Positions 50,761-62,978 of a stretch of DNA of 64,000 nt are shown here, piece after piece. Position numbers and translations under genes: made by a program. Each line of letters begins with the position of its first letter. The first letter of the stretch is position 1. The notes under the pieces were generated by a model that saw only the letters and a program-made list of their open reading frames with translations, was not told the origin of the DNA and searched no databases. This stretch comes from Climacium dendroides (taxonomy: Eukaryota; Streptophyta; Bryopsida; Hypnales; Climaciaceae), in contig OX467091.1 in the NCBI GenBank assembly GCA_950106755.1, positions 26,243,538 through 26,307,537 of the forward strand. The letters are read 5' to 3'.

Positions 50761-50990
50761 CCAGGGAGAATTGCCCCCCTCATTGCCTCCAACCAAGGGA
50801 GAATCTACTCTGAAAATTTGCCCCCTATTTTGAGCTGCGTATTTTCATATTTCTTCTTCTCGACAACCTAATTTGGGGCCCCTGATTGCAAATATGAATT
50901 CAGAACCTCCCATATTTTTCCATGTGTTGCAAATATAAAATAATTCCAGTGTTCTCCCAACGGGGCAATGAGGGGGTCAATTCACCCTGG
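50761..50990. mobile_element. MITE-like element with CCAGGG terminal inverted repeats, copy 2
   Basis: It opens CCAGGGAGAATTG and closes CAATTCACCCTGG, giving near-perfect inverted ends of about 28 bp and a total length of 230 bp. The body matches 24961-25177. No coding capacity. Confidence 0.75.
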
Positions 50991-51195
50991 CCGGGCCGGG
51001 CCGGGCCGCCCCTCCCCTGATGGAGGTGGGTCCCGCCGGGGGGATTTCCCCATGTGATGGATCCCTTCAGTCCAGGGGGTCAATTTCTTTGATTGTCGCT
51101 TTAGCTTCTTCCCCATTCGTCGGTCTGCATTTTCGATCCCTTGCCCAGGGGGCTGGGAACCTTTATCCAGGACTCCCATGTTGCCCGGCAGTTGT

Positions 51196-51512
51196 ACCAG
51201 TGGAGTGTGCCCTGTGCCGTTGCCACACTGTACTGCACTGTACATATAATATAAGATATAGCATAAGAAATAAAAGCGAAAGCAATGATTTCTCCCTTTT
51301 TAATTCATAAAAACAACAACAAAAAAAACACCCTGGAATTCAATATTTTTTTCTGCCGTGAGGTGGAACACCATGGAACAAAGCCTGTGCACCCCTCCTT
51401 GCAAAGGACTTTCTCACCGTACCAAGAATGCAATGTGGGGACACATTGGTCCCGAGATCTCATCATAACAAATCAAACAAATGATCAAACAAAACAAACA
51501 AACAAGTTTAAT
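51196..51512 (+). repeat. Dispersed repeat, single copy
   Basis: Same family as 27258. It starts GTGTGCCCTGTGCCGTTGCC, carries GCACCCCTCCTTGC near 51388, and ends CGAGATCTCATC followed by ACAAA-type units. Confidence 0.65.
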
Positions 51513-54083
51513 GTATCGATATTATTGTTCATACCTAATTAGTGGTAGTGTTCCCTCTTGAACATTTGTCCCTTCCGTCACAAAATTGATCTTCCATTCG
51601 CCCTTCATTTCTTTGTCTCCCAATTGATCTTCCGAGTACATGTTGTGATGAGGGAGGAAGAAGGTTGGAGGCAGTCATGAAAACCAATGCAATGGGAATG
51701 ATTTGAAGCAAGTAGAAATTCAAGTTGGAAAAGAGCATTTGGGGACAAAGGGAGTACTAATCATAGGCAAATCACCCTATTGTATGAAACCCACAAACAT
51801 TTGTTGATTCATCTTGGCTTGTGTATATTTCCTTGCAAAGAGAAATAACGCGAGCGTAGTGTGCTTGGGGGAGATAGTATAAATCAAGAGTATGTTTATG
51901 TAAGATCCCACATCAACCCTCAAGAAGAAAAGTGAGTGACACCAAGATTGCGTACTCTGGCTAGAAGGCAGAAATTGTCAGAAACTATTGTTCACCCATT
52001 ACTTATTGTGCTCCATCATCCATACTTAAGGTGAGTTTTGAGAACTCGATCCAAATTTCAAGCTAAAACTCTCTATGCGAGGAGGACCATCATTTCCATG
52101 TTAGTGAAAGCATTTGAATTGCCTGTAAAATAACCCCCGAGGCACTCAACCCAACCACCATTGCTAACGGAATAATGTTGTGTGTGCATTGTATGCGGGC
52201 ACTACAACTTGCATGTTTCCAATTGTGCATTTGATTCCCACATGGATGTGGTGTGGGCGTGTGACACTACGGCATCACAATCATCAAACAGACTCCGTTT
52301 TGTTCGCCAGTGTGTTTGACCTCGATTGCTGGGGCGGGTACAGTTGAGGTTCAAGTTGGGCCAATGTGATCATCAGCCCGCAGCCGCAGTTGCTGTCCGT
52401 CAGTGCAAGAGTTAAAATCATTTTTCAGTGAGAATCACAGGTTGAAATTCTGCCCTTTGACCGATAGATAGCCCTATTATGCACAAGTATTCCAAGACAC
52501 TGTAGCAGAACTGGGAGAACAATACTTATCCTCAAGAATATGACTTGCATAAAAATGGTAGGTTCGGCTCGGGAATTGCGATTTTTGAGTCGGGTGCCAA
52601 TACGAGTAACGCCAATGATTGCTAAGATAAGAAAGGCTTTGACAACTCAGGAAAACTACCGGAACAGTAGGAGGATTCATTGCAGGATGAGACACCAGTT
52701 CTCATTCATGATAAGTTGCTGTAACTACGTACCATGCCGCCTGTGGCTGGACGACAAGAGGTGCTCCAAAATGAAATGGAGTTTCACATGAGTTTTATTA
52801 TTCCTTGTGGTGAGGGACCAGCTCCCTGTTCATGGAACGGAAGAATCCCAGCTGTCTGCCAATCGGGCAGTCGAAAGATGCTGCAGTTGAATGCAAGCGG
52901 GGTCCTAACGGTGCCTTCTAAGTTACAGCCCAGCGTTGTATCATTGCTACAGGTCATCTGTACGTTCATGGCATATTTGCTAGATACAAAAAGTTAATAG
53001 TGTTTCTGGCGCTGGGGTGAGGGAGACTGAAGTCATGATTCAAACACCCAATCACTCTTGGGCGCAGTTCTACTCTACTTCGAAAATGATATCTTCAAGA
53101 GATACAACGATTCAGGTTATGGTGAGCCTGACGATAGCCACGTGCACGAGGTCCAAGCCTATGCCCTTCCCTCGAAGTTCCTCAGTGGCCTCAGACCTAA
53201 CATTCTTTAATTGCCAGCAGAGCCATGCGAGGGATGCAAAGCTTAGAAAGTGGCCCAGGTGAAATGTTGACCTCTACGCAACTTCGGGTTTAGGTTTGGG
53301 TCGGGGTATGGTATTCTCACCTGTAGTTGCAGGAGTGGCCAAAATTCTGTAGAGCCATTGCTCCACAAAAGTTCCTCGAGGGTTATAATACTATTGACGA
53401 GTTGCAGCCGCCGCTCGAATTAGGTCATCTGAAATCATGGAAATTGAGGTCTGTGGCAGATGATAACTATCACAAAAGCCCATATCAATCAATCAAAATC
53501 ATCAGCGAACCACAGTCTTGAGTACACTGTTCAATCCAGCAGCTGTTCCCGTAGTCCATACAGACACCACCCAGGCGTCCTCATCCTCTTCATCTGTATC
53601 TTGAAGTCCATGATATAGCTGTTGAAACACCTTGTTCTAGAAAACTAATCATTAACCATTCTAAACGATATCTTAATTTACCACCAAAATAACCGAAAAT
53701 GAAAATCAGGCTATTAACAACAGTAAAAGGTGCCAGTATTTTCTTTACCTAAGATCAGACTATCTCGTGAAGTCCCAATCATATTGTTATGCTTATTGTA
53801 CAACAGTAAACGAAAACAGATATCTCTATTCAAGTTTCCAAGTAAAGCATTTGAAGAAATCTGGGTACTAGCGAAACGGGAAAACTACTCACAGGCCGTC
53901 AATCGTAAAAATGAAACATTGACCGTTCGAATGTTGTACCATCCAGTAAGACCAAAACTTCGCATCTATACGTTTGAACATCTGGCTAGGTTGAACTGTC
54001 CGAAAGCTCGTTGTGAGCACAGAAATTTTGTCCAGCATGACGAATAGTACTCGTGGCTAGTTTCAAGTATCGGTGCTATACTA
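51513..54083. other. Intergenic DNA and 3' flank of the zinc-finger gene; unexplained complex segment
   Basis: 52480-53530 is neither AT-rich nor repetitive, and several good splice-like sites occur (for example GCTACAG|GTCATC near 52950 and ACTACAG|GTGAGAAT near 53320 minus). No reading frame gives a recognisable protein. It could be 3'UTR of the zinc-finger gene, a non-coding transcript or a decayed gene. 51513-52480 is unassigned. Confidence 0.3.
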
Positions 54084-56117
54084 TCAATATCCATCGACGC
54101 CATCTGGAAATGTAACACACTTGAACACTTTGCATTGTGCGCAGATAACAACACCAGCCTGCAACATGAATACACGTCAAGAAACAGTCAAGGTAGCATT
54201 CTTCGAACTTCACTTCAAGGACAGTTCGAAATTTCTAAGCATTCTCAAAAAGATAAATATCATTCCAACATATACAACTCTTTAGTTTCGGCTTCTAGAT
54301 GGAAAATAGTTGACTAATGCTGATTTATCTACCGATTCTGTAAGTTTTCGTCTATTGATGAAATGGAAATCCTGCACATCATTGAATTAGTTCATTAGGA
54401 GAGGACATCTCATATCTTGCATGAGAGGGAAATCATTCCGGTAGATGAAAGTCGGCGAGATAAATTTTAACCCCCTTACCACAATGCAAGTGAAAACTAC
54501 TCTCATCAAGATAGTTAGTACTAAAGATATAATAAACTTGTGAAACTGGTCGAGTTTTGTAGCGAGAACGAACTTGTTACAAATCTGGCTTTCATGTTCA
54601 GGAGGAAGTCAAGAAGCAAAGAGTGCGTTCGGAGAAACTCACAGCCCGACAAGAAGGACATCTTCTATAAAATTTATTAGCTCTCACTTGCACATTGGTT
54701 TTCTGTCCTTTGCAAAAATCGCATACCACCCATCCTTTGCCATTACATGTATCACAAGGCAAATTGGGACCATCTCCTTTTTCCACCTGCCACAATTGCA
54801 CAAGCAGAAGATTATACACTGCATGCGCAAAGACTTTCGACGTTTGGGAATGAAGTACTCCTATGAAAATATAACATAATAAGCTCAGAGGATTTCAAGA
54901 TTACAAGCGCCCCAGCCTGAGGTGGAATGTTAGAGATATACTACAATCCCTCTTTGGCTCACCCTAAGCTCCCTCTCCAACAAGTTTTATATAAAAAAAA
55001 AAAACAGAAATCGAAGGGGGAAAAATGAAGCTGATAGAACCATAGTGATTTCCTCTGTTAGCTGTCGCAGACCGTCCATATTACGGCACGGTCGGACCTA
55101 CATATCATGACCCTTTCACATTTGGACGGGTAGTAACTTGCTAACATGTAATCAGTGAGACTGTCAACAATGACAGACTTGAGAAAGACTTGAAAGAAAT
55201 TAGGTTTTTATTACTAGGGCCAAGAAAATTTTGCGAGTCTCTTGCAGTGTTCCAAGAACACTGCAACAATGCAAAAAAAATTTACAAGTCTCTTTGCAAG
55301 TCTCCCGACAGACTTCTTGTGAATGCCGGGTGAGCTAAACATGTCGGGTCTGTAAGCCAGGGCCCCCCATACTAGGAACGTGCCCATATTACAGTACGCA
55401 AGCTGAGTTTCTTACGAGTTCTCAACTCCATAATGAATCGTTTGCCCAACAGCCATTCCTGGCGCCGATCTGCTCGGTGTGTACGAATTGCACTTCGAAT
55501 TTCAAGACTCGTGAAATGACTTACCAATCAATCAATCCAAATCCCGTTAGAGGCCAAATGGGATTCAATCCAATACTTGGCGTAATCGGAGTGAAAACCC
55601 TGCAAATGGACGACCGACCTTTTTCCGGCCATGTCCCCTCATGACCATGCGACTTACACTCGAATGATAAAATAGGCTAAGCATTCAACTATGGTTATGC
55701 AAGGCGACTGATTCGTACTGGATTGCCAACAGTAATCCAATATGTAACGAGGAAGTGCGTCGCTCAAAGTACATGTCATTAACAATAGGCATACTCGCAG
55801 CAGAAATTTCAACGTGTCGAAGTCATGAACCAACCCTCGCAATCTCTCTTCCTGCCGATAAAATTGAAGAGTTCAGGCGCCAAAAAGGTTCTCACCGGGG
55901 GAGCAACGACTTCGGATCCAGTTGCTGCACGCGGAATCCCGACTCGCCTTACCGCGCGAGGCTTTTCAAGTTCCCCAGTCACCACATGCGTCACACTGCG
56001 CCAATTCGAACGGGGAAGAATGCAGCTAGAGACGGAGAAAGGAAAGGAGGAGGAGGAGGAGGAAATGCAATGAAGCGTCGACGAGGGCAGATGATGATGC
56101 ACTGGCATCGGTGCCAT
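54084..56117 (-). CDS. Plastid-targeted BSD2/DnaJ-type cysteine-rich zinc-finger protein, 146 aa
   Basis: Exons read as 56117-55896, 54786-54643 and 54158-54084. Both introns (1109 and 484 bp) are GT-AG, and all junctions are phase 0. The product has four CxxC knuckles like the DnaJ central domain without J domain: CDTCNGKG (85-92), CDFCKGQK (96-103), CPSCRA (117-122) and CAQCKVFKC (128-136). It ends GVDGY. The short final exon is found by following the GTGAGT donor after CPSCRA to the TTGCAG acceptor at 54159. Exon 1 encodes a Ser/Arg-rich, acid-poor leader (SSSSSSFPFSVSSCILPRS), as expected of a chloroplast transit peptide; the ATG at 56117 sits in GCGATGGC. BSD2-family proteins assist assembly or redox maturation of plastid complexes such as Rubisco or photosystems. 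The exact target here is unknown. The fourth motif lacks the usual G-x-G. The 1.1-kb first intron could hide a further small exon. It lies 0.9 kb downstream of the remorin gene, same strand. Confidence 0.85.
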
Positions 56118-56348
56118 CGCTGGGAGCTCCAATTTGCTACGGTCTGCAGGACAGGCTCGCAGACACAATTTCAGAAGACAATCCTATACCCGCAATGTCG
56201 GCTTATCCAACGGCCTTAGGGAAAGGTCCTATAGCCGTTTCTCATTTCCTCCAGTTGCCAGAGTTTTCCTTCGCAGAGGTTAAGCTTACCACAAATTCTG
56301 AGATGAGTCTCCTCTTATCAAGTACTGGGGCTGCCTTTCCTGCCATTG

Positions 56349-56380
<32 letters not shown>

Positions 56381-57062
56381 TGTTTGTTTGTTTCTATTTA
56401 GAAACCCTCTATTTCACCAGGATTAATAACTCTCTTAGTGACTCACGTTGGAGATGCATCAAATTGATTGCTATCGCACAATTCCGAGCTGAAAGTCCCC
56501 TACCATGCATGGTCGTGTAAGTACCCCGCATCGATCTTGGAATCAAAGTTTGAGATTTTACTATGGCTGAACGAATGTGAACATTCTGCCTCCAACACAT
56601 GTAATTTGAAACTTTGTGCGATTGCATCTGTTAAACGAGCATTGTTCCTATTAGTCCTTTGAAGGTTACCAGCGAAGGAATTTGGGAGAAGCTTCAGAAT
56701 TTGCCAGCTGGCAGCAGATACTCGGTATTATGTGAAGATTTCGACTCCAAGCTATACGCATCAAAAGTCACGCCCCAAGACACCCTTCAGTGCTCATTAC
56801 AAGCTTGCAGAATTTTCTCTATGGCTGCATCAGGTTGAGGTATCTGAAGTGTTAGTGTTCGGTTGATCTGCCCGAGGAGCTGTATGCACAAATAAATGAC
56901 GATTCCTAAGCTACAAATTGCCGGGAGGCATTTGCTGTGTAATTTGTGTTTCCCAGGGCTCATCAATATGGGAGAGATTTGGAGCAGCAGAAGGGGTTTC
57001 CTTCATATATAAATTTCAGAGTATAATACAAGATGGTTTTAAATAAAACTCTGGGAAGAAAT
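56118..57062. promoter_or_regulatory. Spacer between the remorin stop and the zinc-finger start
   Basis: This 945-bp stretch must hold the remorin 3'UTR and the zinc-finger promoter. An AT dinucleotide repeat (about 13 units, 56349-56374) lies some 230 bp upstream of the zinc-finger ATG. No other element was recognised. Confidence 0.4.
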
Positions 57063-60000
57063 TCACTGTATGTATGACTGAAAAGGTACTAAGCGTGATG
57101 CGAAGCAACCCAAGGTAGTAGGAGCGTTGCCGGTCTGCCGGATGTATTCGGCTCGGTGCTTGGCTTTTGTAGCATGTTCGTCGCGAAAGACTTCCGCAGC
57201 AGCTCTCATTTCTTCAGCTTTCCGATTGACAGCTGAAATTTGATTTGACATCTTCTGGCTTGCACTCTCGTGCAGTTTTTCAAGTTTCGCCTGCACGGAG
57301 AATATTAGCACCTCAGCAAAGGCCGTAGGAAATGGTAAACATTATGTGGAAAATGAAGGCTAGTTGAGAGACTTTCTAGTAAGATCACGAACCTCCGTCT
57401 TCCTCATCCGTGCTTCTGCTTTCGCTTTCTGATGCTCCTCCCAGGCCTTGATCCTGGTTTCCTCTTGATGGAATCTGCAGAAACAAATAAAAGCTATAAC
57501 CATCACTTGGGAGATTTAAAGATATCCTCATCAATCCAGAAGAAGCCATTGGCGAGAGAAAAAAACAAACAAACCCGTAACCGAGTTCCTTGCTAGAAAG
57601 ATAAAAGAGTCTCATTTGCAAAATCAAATAGACGTCTGACTAGGAATCAACAGAAGTGGAGCGCTCGCTGGTATTGATAGTGTAAGGACCACCAACATGG
57701 TGACCGTAAGAAAGAAGTCCAATGAGTTACAGCACGATTTAAATAGACGTCAAGATGATTTCCATAGTGAGAAAATGTTGATTTACTTGCGGACTCATCT
57801 TCCAATTATTACACACTTGTTGTTTGGCATATAGATTTGCCTCAGAGAGCTTGGTAGAGCATGCAACTAAGTGAAATCTAGACACATTTGCAATTACATC
57901 TTAAAAAGGATTGGACCAATTTGCATGGAACAATCACTCCCCAAGTCAGAAATTTCCAGGTCTGAAATCTATCAGAGAGCAATGATTACTGGGTGTAGTT
58001 ATATCAGTGCTCAAGAGAAAGATCATTGTACCTGGCAGTATATTTGGCACGCTCGGCTTCCTCCCAAGCTAAAGCCCAGGCCTCAAATGGACGAGTCTGT
58101 ATCTCCCCGCCATCTTGGGCTCTTAAACACGTTGCACTTTCCGCCTCCTCTTCTTCTCTTGTGCTCCAGTTTAAGTTTCTGTCCAGAGTGGGATGAGGCT
58201 GAGAACTTGGAATGCGACGCCCGAGTTTATCCGTTTGAAAATTCTGGAGGTCGAGCATGTCCGCGTTAGCAGGTGCTCCTACGGATGCAGTTCTGCGGGA
58301 GTGGTCTGGAGTGTTGTGTCTGCTTGGAGAAATATTAAATACTCCGAGAGTTTCACCTCTTGAGAGCCGAACGCTGGGATTTGGAGTCATCTGCGTGCCC
58401 ATGTCTCTGTAGAGTGAATTGGACTGCGCAGTTTCAGTGCCAGACTCCCTTACAGATATGGAGTTGGGGTAATCGGAAACCGACCTAGAGTGTGGACCAT
58501 TGTAGAAGATGTCTGGAAGACCAACGGTGAGTATGTCAGAATCTTGCACAAAATCCTAATAATAGAATATAAGGTCCATCACCTCTTCAAGACGAATCGC
58601 CCTTGGTTGACCACTCTATATGACCACTCTCAACTATATTGGCCGCTGATTCAGTTTAATATGAAATATGTGTGAATACAAAAGAAAGACCAAAATCATA
58701 TTTCTGGAACTAGTACTAACGTGATATTCAAAACTATTCGGCATAGAAAGGACAATCCCCCCAAATTGGGACTGAACATAAATCTACAAACCTTTGATAG
58801 GAGCATCGGTAGGAGTTTCTGCCAGTGGAGTCTTCTCTGTAGGAGGAATAGACACTAGATTTTGTGAAACTTGTGGCTCTGTTTTTAATGTGGGTGGTGA
58901 TATCAACTCATCCAATCTACTGTCCTTCGGCCGTTGAACATACATGGTGGAGGTAATTATTGAAGTATCTCCCCTCTTGTCTGGATCAGACCTTGATGAC
59001 AGCCTAATGTCTACACATTTTGCACCTGCACGTAGTCTTTTAGGGAGATCACTGACCGGGGAACTCTTCACCAGAGAATTTTGAATTGCACTTTCTATCT
59101 GCTGGATATGATCCTTAACATTAACTGTGCTAGTGATCCCGTTGTTGATTAGTGAGAACGAGGAGTCCACGCGTGGCGCTGCAACATTGGAGCTGTCAAG
59201 CTCATTGCACCCCACCACTTGTCCTGTGATAGTCAGACGCTTTCCTGCACGAATGGGCCACCAAAGCATGAAGCGATTGTTATGAAAGCATCCTCAAGCT
59301 AAAACAGTTCGTGAAGAATCAGGAGCGATGTCCTCTGATATGAAGCCCTGTGCGAGGATGATTACACGACAGTCCCACCATTCACGTCCAGCCAAGATGT
59401 CCGGAAGACCAAACCAGTAGTTGGTTTCTAATATGTTGTAGAAACTGCTCCACAATGAGCCTTGGAGACCTCACAATGGCTATCTCTTCAAGCCTAACTG
59501 GATGACAGTCAAGTCGGGGAATAGTACGTGATCGTTGAATCTTACCAGGTTGCAATGGGCTTGGAGCCGACCCCTGACTAGAACACGCGCTTGAGAGTAT
59601 TGCTGAGTCATTGCGACCCGGACTCGCAATCCACTTGTCAGCATCGTCCCACTTTGACGAAGGTGCTTTTGAAACCTTAGATTTCAATGCTGATCTCTGC
59701 TGGGATCGACCGCCTGCAATGCTATGCTAATAGGTGTCAATAGGCCATAACTTAGCGATGTTATGAAAACATGTGACATACCATTCTGAAGTGACAAATA
59801 TGAATAATTTTTGACAAGAAACTGAACATCTACATAGATCAGAACAATATCGCGTTTATGGCGAGTAACGGCAATCTTCTTCAAAATATACTTTGAATTA
59901 TTATTAGAGGCTGCATATGTGAAGAGCATGAAAACAAAACAAATGTTATTAAAGACTAAATATGTAAGGAAGATGAATAATGTGCTTCACAGTGTGTCAA

Positions 60001-61075
60001 GGTGATTCTCTTGTACTTTTTTTGTTCCATGACTACGCTGCCTAAATTAGAACAGTCTATCATTTCTATGCACTCCTGGGAATAGACATTGGAGGGTGCC
60101 AAGTTTCGCTCACATACCTATGATGCCAGAGTAAGGACCTTCACTTGCTTGCTTTCTCCTGGAATCCTCTCCGTTGTCTTCTCCACTATTACTAGATGAT
60201 ACCTCAGCATCCTGATTGCAAATCACAGAATGGGAATCTCGGAATGACAAATCTTTAGGGTGGGACACATGCAGTTCGTTGTTTCCTCCGGAGTGATGCA
60301 GAGCCCCTCCCGAATGATGCCAGTGACACGGATCTTGCTGGTGTTTGCCTCCATTTACATTCACGGAGACTTGCTGTTTGTAACCGTTTGAGCGAACATC
60401 AGATTCCGGGCACATGGGCAACGTAGGCACGTGGAATTGTCCTGCACAAATGAATTTTTCTTCAGAAAATGAATAGAAGATCCATAACTCAAACGAATAA
60501 ATACTTGACTAACAGCACTACGCCGTGACTTGAAAGCTTATATGCAATGATTCGAAACCGAGACGAGTTTCTTTCTCTAAGTACTCACCAACATTTCTAG
60601 TGCCGTGATGCTGGTCACTAGGCTTCTTTGAAATTTTTGGAGTTGATTCACTAGAATGTAACCCATTTGGTACAACGGATTTCGGGTTCCGTTTGTATTC
60701 GGGACTGGCATAAGCATGTACGACTGGTTCAGGATGTGAAGATTCCCGAGAGCAAATGGCTTTCTCCTGAGCACATCCCGACGATTCGCTTGCTGAATCA
60801 CTTGGAAGACTTACGTGACCATTCTTGGATCCCCTGGACATCGTCTGAAGAATTTCTTTATCTAAAGAGTCTAGGGAGAATTCGTGCCTTCTTCCACTTT
60901 CAGCAGCGTGATTAATTCCTCGTCTAACGGTATCCGGATTCCGTCCCTTGGATCTTGCAGAAACTAGTGATTGCCGGCCCAACTCTGCAATTAGAATGTT
61001 CGAATAATATGAATTGTGAGGAATGCCTGAATAACTGTCAGAATACTCATTAGATAACCTTGCTAAGTCAAACAT
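57063..61075 (-). CDS. Long remorin-family protein (N-terminal extension plus remorin C domain), about 740 aa
   Basis: Plasma-membrane scaffold protein family of land plants. Seven exons: 61075-60589, 60441-60118, 59713-59546, 59244-58792, 58512-58032, 57474-57393 and 57290-57063. All introns are GT-AG (147, 404, 301, 279, 557 and 102 bp) and the frame is open throughout. Group-specific motifs of long remorins are present: SSKWDDADKWI (288-298), RDMGTQMTP (513-521), and RTASVGAP. The remorin C coiled-coil domain runs from about 596 (REEEEAES, AWEEAERAKYTARF, KAWEEHQKAKAEARMRK) to about 722 (AEYIRQTGNAP). It ends in a short Cys-containing tail (Cys727) like the C-terminal membrane anchor. The middle holds a His-rich patch (HWHHSGGALHHSGG, second exon). 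From 60984 downwards the model is solid. The N-terminus is not: ATG 61075 gives a complete frame, but 60985-61070 is AT-rich and ends TAATTGCAG, so it may instead be intron. Confidence 0.88.
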
Positions 61076-62134
61076 GTGCAAACCAACTAAAACATATCTG
61101 CCAACCTACATTTAAGCAAAAGAGTAGACAAAAAAAAAGCTATGAACTTTGGCGACATTTAAGATGGTAAGAGAAGTAACTGGATATGGAAGAATGCTCC
61201 ATAGGAAGTAGCTTTTGCAATATGCACAACTCACGCTGGGTGCATTCTTAACATGCTAAAGTCCAGGTCCCGCGGAACAAGGAAAAAGTGTGCATAATCT
61301 GCTCCTTTGTAAATGTGCGCACTGAGGCATCAAAGAGTATCCTCGTAAGGCTTTGCGGTCCTCTCGTACACATTCAGCAGTCAGCAGATCATTACAAAAA
61401 AATCCAAAAACATTCCTCTTATACAATTTGCAGCAACAAACATCTGAGAAAGCTTTATACACATGATAAATAATTGAACATCTTAGAGAGCAGGCCGACG
61501 GAAAAGAATCCAAAAAGGATCTAAGAATGTAGATCAGAGATCTATTTAATTGACCTCTACGACAGAAAAAAATAATTTCCAAGATGACTTTCCTAAACTT
61601 CAGTCTAACTTCAGATTGCACAAAACTTACTTACATATTAGAGAGCAACGAATAATGAAAGACAGCTCTTTCTTCCAGCGTCCATCCACACTCTTGACAG
61701 TCCGCCACAGGTATTCGAGTCCAAGATTATGGATCATCCGAATCTGGCCGCAAAAAAGACGCCTCAACTTCATCATCCAATCCAAGTGTTGACTACAAAT
61801 AAAACTAGAAAAAATTTTACTTCTGCCAAGACCGGTTTGACTAGATTTGTCTCACTCGAGCCCTCGAGCCCTCGAGCCTTCCCAAGAAGTGACCTCTGTT
61901 TGATGCAGTGGTTAGCGTGACAGGGTCAAAACTTTGCTTGTGGTGTTTCAGATTTCCATCGAATAGGTAGGCGAAGTTTTCCTTCTAAAGACCATAAAAT
62001 ACTGCTATTATAGTGATGAGCGGGTGATGGAAAATACAAATCATACTGAATCAAGTCCATTGCATAGTCTTTTAACATGGAATTTGTCGACGCAAATTTT
62101 CAACAAACTAAAAGGCGATGCTAAAAAGCATCAG

Positions 62135-62191
62135 TCACTGATTCACGAGCGAAACAATAGAAGAGCCTCGTCTCTGAGCTTTCGACGCCAT
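62135..62191 (-). other. Small upstream ORF candidate in the remorin leader region
   Basis: An ATG in near-ideal plant context (AGCAATGGCG) opens a frame of 18 codons (MASKAQRRGSSIVSLVNQ) before a TGA. It lies between the leader exons and the secure remorin CDS. If retained in mRNA it would act as an uORF. Alternatively it is the true first coding exon, spliced at one of two GT sites inside it. Neither reading could be joined cleanly to the next exon. Confidence 0.25.
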
Positions 62192-62608
62192 TGCTATCTA
62201 GCGCAGCATTCCTAAACTTTTAAGAACTTTGAGCTCGTCCACGAATCCTCTCTGCCGCTTGGAGAGAGAGCAGCTAGAAAAAATGTCATCTGCGAGATAT
62301 TGACACTTTCTGTAATCATGATGAGGTACGCGAAAAACATGCTCTGTATAGTTACATTGAGAGAATTGCAAAGGAATTTGGAGGAGCTCCGAAAATGGTA
62401 ATATACTCACAAAATTCAGGAAACGTCTAATAGTACTGTACGACGAGGAGAGGAGAGAACGATTCGTGCTGCTTTCACATGAGCTCACGACTATTCGGAT
62501 GAAATCTCAAATACCTGACTATTCAAAGTATGGATAATATACGCAAGCAAACAGCTCTTTCAATTGCGCTCATGCACCTGAACTTGCTTGCAGATGTAAA
62601 GGTCTCAC

Positions 62609-62950
62609 CACCGCATGGGCGGGCTCGGTGATCGCCAATGCCAGTCCTGGGAAGAAGTAGAAAATGCAGTGAATTTTTACATACAGCTTAAAATCAGCGA
62701 AGAAGCGATACTCGATCACAGTGTATCGATCCCGAGCACCTCACCGAAGCCGCAGGAGCTGCAGTCCAAGAAAGGATGAAAACTCGGTGCGACAGATTGA
62801 GGGAAAGTTTGGAGGAGAGAATGAGAGCAATCGAGATCTGGAATTAGTGAGGAAGGTTAAGTTTGGATAGTGATGCGAGCGTGGAAGCCATAGCTGGCGC
62901 CTCGCCCTCTTCCCGATCGGTCAGGGGGAAAGCGACATCGCGTGCATTTC
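62609..62950 (-). other. Putative 5' leader exons of the remorin gene
   Basis: Upstream of the remorin frame the minus strand shows spliced-leader structure. A GC-richer segment ends at 62746 with the donor CTTCG|GTGAGG. A 99-bp intron follows, and then a 38-nt exon 62646-62609 between TTCCCAG and GTGAGACC. This exon contains an ATG (62616) followed by CGG TG, so coding could start here in phase 2. A third candidate exon, 62468-62411, keeps that frame open and ends in the strong donor GTGAGTAT. I could not connect these exons to the 60984 acceptor in frame without a stop, so I treat them as leader rather than CDS. A transcript would settle it. Confidence 0.45.
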
Positions 62951-62971
62951 GTCAGACAGGAGAGAGACCGA

Positions 62972-62978
62972 CTTATAA
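62972..62978 (-). promoter_or_regulatory. TATA-like box upstream of the remorin leader
   Basis: The minus strand reads GGTTATAAGTC here, about 20-35 bp before a pyrimidine-rich stretch (CTCTCTCCTGTC) that could hold the transcription start. Placement relative to the predicted first leader exon fits, but there is no independent evidence. Confidence 0.3.

Noticed and set aside
61256..61621. 121-codon frame upstream of the remorin CDS as an additional exon
   Set aside because: No acceptor or donor joins it in frame to the 60984 exon, and its residues resemble no remorin motif.
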